This document shows, piece by piece, positions 58,533 to 64,000 of a stretch of DNA of 64,000 bases. Numbering within the stretch: the stretch's first letter is position 1; every line of letters starts with the position of its first letter. Source of the DNA: an uncultured Verrucomicrobiae bacterium (GTDB lineage Bacteria > Verrucomicrobiota > Verrucomicrobiia > Limisphaerales > AAA164-E04); NCBI GenBank assembly GCA_951813855.1, contig OX638380.1, positions 1,194,876 through 1,258,875 of the forward strand, read 5' to 3'. A program made the position numbers and the translations under genes. Under the pieces are notes generated by a model. The model was not told the origin of the DNA, did no database searches, and was given only the letters and a program-made list of their open reading frames with translations.

Positions 58533-60623
58533 AGCAATTCCCACTGAAGAAGAAAATCCAGTAAAAACAAGGGTTTTCTCAATCGGGTTTTCGCGCTGAT
58601 TTCTTTAAATATTTTCAGCATTTCTTCCAAAACTATGCTACATTAATGGTGGTTTCGTTGTAATCGCTGTTTTTTCGTATCTTTTCCTGACCAAAACGTG
58701 ATTTGACGCTTTTGGGCCCTTGATCGGGTGCCGAAATTCGTCTTAACCCGTTCTCCCGACGTATTTTCCGGCCAGAAAAGCCCTCCGAGAGGATCTCGAG
58801 TTGTTCTCGAACTCAGGAGGCTGCGATCTGCCGGGGTCTCAGTGTCCGTCCCATGTTTTGATTCCGTTCAGCGTGCCGACCGGCCTGATTCGTCGTGGAA
58901 CCAGCCGATCCTCACAATCATTCAACGAAAGGTTTTCCCTGGTGAAATTTCGCAAAAAGTTACTCAAACCCAATATCATTGGGAGGATTTGGGGGTGTTT
59001 TCGCCTCGTTCCCCGCCCCTGCCGCAAAAGCAGGTTCGAGGTCACCGACCATTTGATGAGCGCGTTTGCGGCGTTGCAGCAGAAATTTTCCTCGTTACTG
59101 GGCTTTGACGAAGCCACTCGAGGTCGGAAACGAAAGGTGACGAGCCGAAGAACCCGGGCTAACTTGCGCCGGCTGTATCGCATCAAACGAGTGCCTTCTG
59201 ATTCGGGATTACGCAAATTCCTGGATCGGATCAATCCCATTCATCTTCGATCCGCGTTCCTGGAACTGTTTCGGATGTTACAACGAAACGGAGTGTTGAA
59301 GCGATATTGGTGGGAAGACAAGCACTATCTCGTGTCGATAGACGGCACCGGGGTTTTCTCTTCCAACCATCTTCACTGTGAACACTGCTGTCAAAAACAA
59401 CCCGAAAACGGTGCGATCACCTATTACCATCAAGCCGTGGGAGCCGCCGTGGTTCATCCGGACCAGCCGGAGGTTATTCCGCTGGCACCGGAGCCGGTCA
59501 GCAAGCAATTAATCGGCTCGGAAGCCGACCCGGAGGTGGGCCCGGAGGACGAGGAACTCACCGACTTTCCATGCCGGTATATTGACCGTTACCGATGGGA
59601 AAACACCAATCAATGGCTCATCAACGATTGCGAGAGCCGAGCCATCCGGCGGCTGGTCACCAGGCTTCATCGGGAACATCCCCGCCTGAAGATCGTCGTC
59701 TTGGCCGATGGGCTTCATTCCAACGCCCCGTTTATCAAGCTCCTGAAACGGTATCGAATGTCCTTTATCATCGTCGCCAGACCCAGCAATCACGAACATT
59801 TATTCGAGCTATTTGTGAAAGCGGATGAGACCGGTGAATCCCACCGGTTCGTATGTTGGGACCAAGCTGGCGTCAAGTATACGTACATCTGGGTGAATCA
59901 ACAGCCGCTGAACCAAGAAAATCCTGATCTTAAAATTAATTTTTTATGGTGCGAAATCGAAGCTCCGGGTGAAAAGCCGGCGATTTTTTCTTGGGTCACG
60001 GATTGGGAAATCAATGACTCCAACGTTCAAAAAATAGCGCGGGCCGGTCGCCGCCGGTGGCAAATCGAGGATACGTTTAATAGTTTGAAAAATCGCGGGT
60101 ACCAGTTGGAGCACAATTATGGCCACGGAAAAGAACATCTCGCCACGGTTTTTCTGTTTTTGATGATGCTGGCGGTGCTGGTAGATCAAATGGAACTGAT
60201 CGCCTGCTCTCTCTTTAAACGGGCGCCTCAGATGATCGGATCGCTCCAGGAAGTCTGGGTAGAAATCAGATGCCATCTTCGCATGCATCGTCTCAAGGAT
60301 TGGAACCACCTCTACCAGTTACTCGGGTATGGGATGCTCGACTTCGTGCCTAAACCTGCTGCCCCCACCTAGTCGGTGATATTTTGACCGAGATCGCTAG
60401 TCGGCGACCTCAAAAAAAAACTCGATTTAGATCGAGCTCGGAGTGGTGCGTTCTGACCTCGTTCATCTCTCGGGCGAAACGCAAAATAAATCACCTGATC
60501 AAGGGAAAAAACGAAATTTTATCTGAAATCAGTCTTGAAAATCCGTTTTTCGAGCGTATTTAACATATTTATAAATAAATTTCACACAATTACTATCTGG
60601 CCTGACTTCAGTGGGAATTGCTG
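58533..60623 (+). mobile_element. IS4-like element, copy 2 (intact)
   Basis: The 2091-bp element has ends CAGCAATTCCCACTGAAG and CTTCAGTGGGAATTGCTG and the 9-bp duplication AGACATTGG at 58524-58532 and 60624-60632. Long non-coding ends of about 400 and 250 bp flank the gene. Confidence 0.93.
58942..60372 (+). CDS. IS4-superfamily transposase, copy 2
   Basis: From the GTG at 58942 (AAAGG 9 nt upstream) the protein is 476 residues: VKFRKKLLKPNIIGRIWG, LVSIDGTGVFSSNHLHC, VVLADGLHSNAPFIKLL and RRWQIEDTFNSLKNRGYQLE provide the DDE triad, with IED in the place of the YREK-type glutamate motif. The frame is open to 58801, but those codons have no conserved look. The subgroup within the IS4 superfamily is unclear to me. 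No lesions are seen, so it is probably active. Confidence 0.9.
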   Translation: MKFRKKLLKPNIIGRIWGCFRLVPRPCRKSRFEVTDHLMSAFAALQQKFSSLLGFDEATRGRKRKVTSRRTRANLRRLYRIKRVPSDSGLRKFLDRINPIHLRSAFLELFRMLQRNGVLKRYWWEDKHYLVSIDGTGVFSSNHLHCEHCCQKQPENGAITYYHQAVGAAVVHPDQPEVIPLAPEPVSKQLIGSEADPEVGPEDEELTDFPCRYIDRYRWENTNQWLINDCESRAIRRLVTRLHREHPRLKIVVLADGLHSNAPFIKLLKRYRMSFIIVARPSNHEHLFELFVKADETGESHRFVCWDQAGVKYTYIWVNQQPLNQENPDLKINFLWCEIEAPGEKPAIFSWVTDWEINDSNVQKIARAGRRRWQIEDTFNSLKNRGYQLEHNYGHGKEHLATVFLFLMMLAVLVDQMELIACSLFKRAPQMIGSLQEVWVEIRCHLRMHRLKDWNHLYQLLGYGMLDFVPKPAAPT

Positions 60624-61509
60624 AGACATTGGCGCATGTGCCATTCGACATACCAGGCCAGCATGCAAAGGAAAACATGTCCCCGAACATGTGGCTCGGT
60701 GCCGACGTAAATCGGACGGATTTGAAGACTGTTAGTCTTGAGAGCCCGAAACGCTGGCTCCACCTGGGAGAGACTTTTGTAAGCTTCAACCGCCTTATGG
60801 CTGCTCAAGTCTTCTGGTTTGAGACTCGTACGAACCACATAGAGGCCATCCAATCGAGCCTCTTCGGCAATACTTTGCTCGTTACGAGTCCAGCTCAGGT
60901 TTCGATCGGTAACGGTGACCAGGAAGTGTTTTTCGACCCGACGCCGATTCACCTCCCGGCCGAGGCGATGAAAGATCCGGTCGCGGCCTTGGAGACGTGA
61001 GTCCGGCTGCCGTATGAGACGAGCGATTTTTTCCAGGATCTTTTCGGTATCCTTTAGGAGGTCTTCACGCTTGCGAGCTCGTTCGGCTTGGAGGCGAGGA
61101 TTGAGACAGACGATCAAACGCTCTGACGGATAATCGGGACTGGTGATTTCAACCACTTCGTCGGCCTTGATCTGAGCCGAAGAAAGAGCGGCCGGCTGAT
61201 TCGGAGTTTCGCGGAGCAATTGACGAATATCGGAGGATTTAAAGGCCGAAATCCAGTCCAAGGCCACAGGTTGGAGTTCGTCACGAATCCGGGCGGTGGT
61301 GATCATGCCCCGATCGCCGACCATGGCTACCTGCCGCAGGTTGAATCGGCGGCGAATTTTATCGATCTGCCGTTTGAGCGTCATGGGATCACCGGTGTTC
61401 CCAGCGAAGACTTCGACGGCCACGGGACAGCCATCGGTGGCACATAACAAACCATAAGTGATTTGCTTTTTCCCTTTCTTGCCGTCGCGCTTATGACCGA
61501 AAGCCGCTA
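60624..61509 (-). pseudogene. IS1634-family transposase, central segment
   Basis: This segment encodes AAFGHKRDGKKGKKQITYGL, GCPVAVEVFAGNTGDPMTL, MVGDRGMITTARI with the second catalytic aspartate, and SQVEPAFRALK with the glutamate, up to WHMRQCL. The intact IS4-like copy enters here with the 9-bp duplication AGACATTGG. Confidence 0.9.
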
Positions 61510-62661
61510 TCAATCTTTGCAAAAGTAATGTCATAATTGATCAGGAATTTATTAATCCGAAAAATGAAAAATATTTATTTTTTTTGCAACGTTTTTTGTA
61601 TTGAGAATGTCTATAAAGACGTGAACGATAAACCAACTCAATCTTTTCGTAATCACTATACCTATGAACTACGAACAACTGCGGGTGAAGCTGTTAAAAA
61701 TGGCTCAACCGTAGCTGAAGTTGTCAGTGTAATGGGTATGTCTGCACGCACAGTATTTCGCTGGCTCGTTTGGTTTTCGACTGGGAGTTACGAAGGACTC
61801 AAAGACAATCCTAAATCAGGACGTCCCCGTAAGATTACAGAAGAAATGGCTCAATGGTTATACAACGCGGTGACTATGGGAAATCCCAAGCAATTTCAAT
61901 TCGACTTTTGCCTGTGGAGTCTCAAAACCATGCAAGTGTTATTGAAACAACAATTCGGGGTGTCGGTTCACGTTTCCACCATCAGTCGATTGCTTCATTC
62001 TATGGGATTAACTCCCCAGCGCCCCATCCACAAGTCTTACAAACAAAACCAGAAGAAAATCAAACGGTATCTGGAGATGTTTCCAGGCTTGAAACAACGA
62101 GCTGAGCAAGAGAATGCCCTAATTCTCTTTTTGGATGAAGCGTCAGTCCGAGCTGATTATCATCGAGGAACCACTTGGTCTCGAATCGGTGTCACGCCGG
62201 TAGTTCGAGATGCCGGGGATCGCTATTCGATTAAACTAGTTTCAGCCATATCCGCTGACGGGCGGATGATATTTAACATTTTCAAAGGAAAAATGAATGC
62301 CCAGCGTTTTTGTGAGTTCTTATCGAAACTCTCTAAGGATGTGGGACGGAAAATAATTGTTGTTTGTGATAACGCCAGCTATCATACAGCAGATTATACC
62401 CAAGAGTTCGTAGCCGAAAACGATAGTATTGAAATGAAATATCTTCCTCCATACAGCCCTGAATTAAATCCCGATGAGCAGGTTTGGAACCATTTAAAGC
62501 AAAGATTAGCTAAAATAATGATACCCAACAAAAAGACGATGCAACAGAAAATTCAAAACATTATGCAATCCATCCAAAAGAAAATGGGAATGGTCCAATC
62601 ATACTTTAAATTGGATGATACTCGATATATAATTACATGACATTACTTTTGCAATGATTGA
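61510..62661 (+). mobile_element. IS630-family element, copy 3 (intact)
   Basis: The 1152-bp element has the same ends as copy 1, in the opposite orientation, and TA at 61508-61509 and 62662-62663. Removing it with one TA restores the IS1634 transposase frame. Confidence 0.95.
61537..62640 (+). CDS. IS630-family transposase, copy 3
   Basis: The 367-residue protein starts at TTG and is almost identical to copy 1 (differences include LFIQ to LLIR at residues 5-8, S to F near 37 and T to A in LFLDEASVRADY). The DDE motifs LFLDEASVRAD, VVCDNASYHTAD and SPELNPDEQVWNH are complete. It is probably active. Confidence 0.95.
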   Translation: MIRNLLIRKMKNIYFFCNVFCIENVYKDVNDKPTQSFRNHYTYELRTTAGEAVKNGSTVAEVVSVMGMSARTVFRWLVWFSTGSYEGLKDNPKSGRPRKITEEMAQWLYNAVTMGNPKQFQFDFCLWSLKTMQVLLKQQFGVSVHVSTISRLLHSMGLTPQRPIHKSYKQNQKKIKRYLEMFPGLKQRAEQENALILFLDEASVRADYHRGTTWSRIGVTPVVRDAGDRYSIKLVSAISADGRMIFNIFKGKMNAQRFCEFLSKLSKDVGRKIIVVCDNASYHTADYTQEFVAENDSIEMKYLPPYSPELNPDEQVWNHLKQRLAKIMIPNKKTMQQKIQNIMQSIQKKMGMVQSYFKLDDTRYIIT

Positions 62662-63237
62662 TAAAGGACAGGAACTGCCCTCGACATAGCTGGAAAAGAC
62701 GTCATAGAGAATCATGGTGTGGTCGCCGAGATGACGTTTGGCAAGGCTTCGCTCGATCCAGGACTGACGCTTCACCAGCCAGTCCAGCATGGCTAACATT
62801 TCCTTTTCGGTTACCTGCCCCAAAGACATCACGGTGTTCAGGCTGGAGGCGGCGGTCTCGGGAGACAGAGACCGAGCGGTCGCCAACTTGGAGCAGGGTT
62901 GCACCATCCGGGCGACGATCGCCGCCAACGCCAGATCCCGTCGGCGATCGGCCTTGTGAGCGAGAATCCGTTCCAGCCCGAGCTTTCGAGCGAACCCCAG
63001 CACAGCATTGACATTTCCATGGGGCAAAGATCGTTGGATGATGACCGCCTTGTCGAGGTCGTTGACGACAATTCCTCCCTTGATCAAAGCCTTGAGGCCG
63101 TCAATCAAGACGGGCGGAAGTTTGGAGAGGTTGGCGATCGTGCGCCGCACGATCCTCGCTCCATCGCGTCGCGCTTCTCGAAGGAGAATGGCCGGAGGAG
63201 AACTTCGATTGGGGATGGTCTCAAGATGGAAAGACAT
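62662..63237 (-). pseudogene. IS1634-family transposase, N-terminal segment
   Basis: MSFHLETIPNRSSPPAILL begins the protein; then VLIDGLKALIKGG, RDLALAAIVARMVQPCSKLA and LYDVFSSYVEGSSCPL with the first catalytic aspartate. IS630 cuts the gene at TA; across it the frame reads SSCPLAAFGHKRDGKKGKKQ. Confidence 0.9.
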
Positions 63238-63423
63238 AACGTTTGATGTTACATGGAAACATCAATTCTGCATAAACTCAAACATAATACTAGTGAATAG
63301 TCAAAATATCTCCGGATTTACATGGAAACAAATTGGAAGTTGTCTGTTAATAATATCGCATGTAATTCATTGATAATCAAGGAGTTTTTGATTTAATTCT
63401 AATAATTAGGCGTTAAAGTTCCG
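63238..63423. other. 5' non-coding end of the IS1634 element
   Basis: AT-rich, with two copies of TTACATGGAAACA (63250-63262 and 63319-63331) that may bind the transposase or serve in its promoter. No gene. Confidence 0.45.
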
Positions 63424-63424
63424 A

Positions 63425-64000
63425 CTAGGTGGGGGCAGCAGGTTTAGGCACGAAGTCGAGCATCCCATACACGAGTAACTGGCAGAGGTGGTTCCAATCC
63501 GTGAGACAATGCATGCGAAGATGGCATCTGATTTCTACCCAGACTTCCTGGAGCGATCCGATCATCTGACGCGCCCGTTTAAAGAGAGAACAGGCGATCA
63601 GTTCCATTTGATCTACCAGCGCCGCCAGCATCGTCAAAAACAGAAAAACCGTGGCGAGATGTTCTTTTCCGTGGCCATAATTGTGCTCCAACTGGTACCC
63701 GCAATTTTTCAAACTATTAAACGTATCCTCGATTTGCCACCGGCTGCGACCGGCCCGCGCTATGTTTTGAACATTGGAGTCATTGATTTCCCAATCCGTG
63801 ACCCAAGAAAAAATCGCCGGCTGTTCACCCGGAGCTTGGATTTCGCACCATAAAAAATTAATTTTAAGATCGGGATCAGCTTGGTTCAGCGGCTGTTGAT
63901 TCACCCAGATGTACGTATACTTAACGCCAGCTTGGTCCCAACATACGAACCGGTGGGATTCACCGGTCTCATCCGCTTTCACAAATAGCTCGAATAAATG
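63425..64000 (-). CDS. IS4-like transposase copy 3, C-terminal part (runs off the right edge)
   Basis: The visible 191 codons read HLFELFVKADETGESHRF into VCWDQAGVKYTYIWVNQQ, INFLWCEIQAPGEQPAIF, and the signature RWQIEDTFNSLKNCGYQLEH with the catalytic glutamate, ending PKPAAPT-stop at 63425. No lesion is visible. The IS1634 element lies directly after the stop codon, so the coding part may be intact, with the N-terminus beyond the window. Confidence 0.9.
   Translation of the reverse strand, partial: HLFELFVKADETGESHRFVCWDQAGVKYTYIWVNQQPLNQADPDLKINFLWCEIQAPGEQPAIFSWVTDWEINDSNVQNIARAGRSRWQIEDTFNSLKNCGYQLEHNYGHGKEHLATVFLFLTMLAALVDQMELIACSLFKRARQMIGSLQEVWVEIRCHLRMHCLTDWNHLCQLLVYGMLDFVPKPAAPT

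Larger units (their letters stand above)
58139..63423 (-). mobile_element. IS1634-family element, interrupted twice
   Basis: Matched ends CGGAACTTTAACG (58139) and CGTTAAAGTTCCG (ending 63423) and the 6-bp duplication ACTAGG at 58133-58138 and 63424-63429 define it. Inside lie an IS4-like copy (58533-60623) and an IS630 copy (61510-62661). Confidence 0.9.
44695..64000 (+). mobile_element. IS4-like element copy 1: outermost layer of the nested block
   Basis: The left end CAGCAATTCCCACTGAAG is at 44695. Sequence identical in layout to the intact copy at 58533-60623 continues to 45307, is interrupted by the unclassified element (45308-57176, flanked by GGT on both sides), resumes at 57180 and is cut again at 57882 by the inverted copy 3. 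Its remaining C-terminal half must lie beyond the right edge, so the element spans the whole right part of the window. Confidence 0.85.
57883..64000 (-). mobile_element. IS4-like element copy 3, inverted, interrupted by IS1634
   Basis: The sequence from 57883 (CAGCAATTCCCACTGAAAT) to 58138 is the reverse complement of the right end of the intact IS4-like copy. After the IS1634 element, the matching C-terminal part of the transposase follows from 63424 to the right edge. Across the duplication ACTAGG the sequence rejoins exactly as in the intact copy just behind the stop codon. Its other end is outside the window. Confidence 0.88.

Noticed and set aside
58801..58941. N-terminal extension of the intact IS4-like transposase
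   Set aside because: The codons are low in similarity to a structured protein and have no ribosome site, whereas the GTG at 58942 has AAAGG at good spacing.

Overview
The window appears to be a chromosomal segment of a moderately GC-rich bacterium. The verrucomicrobial (PVC superphylum) style of the housekeeping genes is the basis: a YjeF-type Nnr fusion, a SMUG1-like uracil-DNA glycosylase, a GlmU-like left-handed beta-helix protein, a POT transporter and an unassigned three-segment membrane protein of a kind I associate with Verrucomicrobiota. The lineage call is an inference from protein flavour only.

Region 1 (1-13.5 kb) is ordinary chromosome: a SAM methyltransferase, dtd, nnr, a membrane protein, fmt, an EVE-domain protein, a SMUG1-like glycosylase, phoU, tRNA-His(GTG), a POT-family peptide transporter with a duplicated linker hairpin, a hexapeptide-repeat transferase, a DinG-type helicase and tRNA-Leu(TAA).

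Region 2 (13.5-37.1 kb) is a defence locus. An IS30 remnant and a short C-terminal relic that looks like type I-G csb2 precede a stand-alone DEDDh (DnaQ-like) exonuclease, which is divergent from a complete type I-E operon in the order cas3, cas8e, cse2, cas7e, cas5e, cas6e, cas1e, cas2e. A leader of about 93 bp leads into a very large array: 123 repeats at 24504-31963 and four more at 36826-37037, 127 repeats and 126 spacers in all on a 61-bp period. Two related insertion sequences sit in tandem inside spacer 123, each bounded by TAATTA; removing them restores a spacer of exactly 32 nt. One of them is itself interrupted by an IS630 element.

Region 3 (37.1-64 kb) is an insertion-sequence heap beyond the trailer end of the array. 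It holds an IS10-like wreck, an AT-rich orphan membrane glycosyltransferase, an IS66 remnant and two IS256 transposases, then a Russian doll that fills 44695 to the right edge. One IS4-like copy (from 44695) contains (a) an unclassified element with a large transposase (45308-57176), itself hit by IS66, two ISAzo13 elements and an IS630 that in turn holds another ISAzo13 and another IS66; and (b) an inverted second IS4-like copy (from 57883), hit by an IS1634 element (58139-63423) that carries a third IS4-like copy and a third IS630. At almost every junction the target duplications and rejoined reading frames can be read directly, so the order of insertions can be reconstructed. No cas gene is interrupted.

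How the parts work together: Cas1e-Cas2e (possibly with the DnaQ-like nuclease) would acquire spacers at the leader end, Cas6e would process the array, Cascade would bind targets and Cas3 would degrade them. Duplicated spacer blocks and a pair of spacers differing only at third codon positions record recombination in the array and repeated encounters with related invaders.
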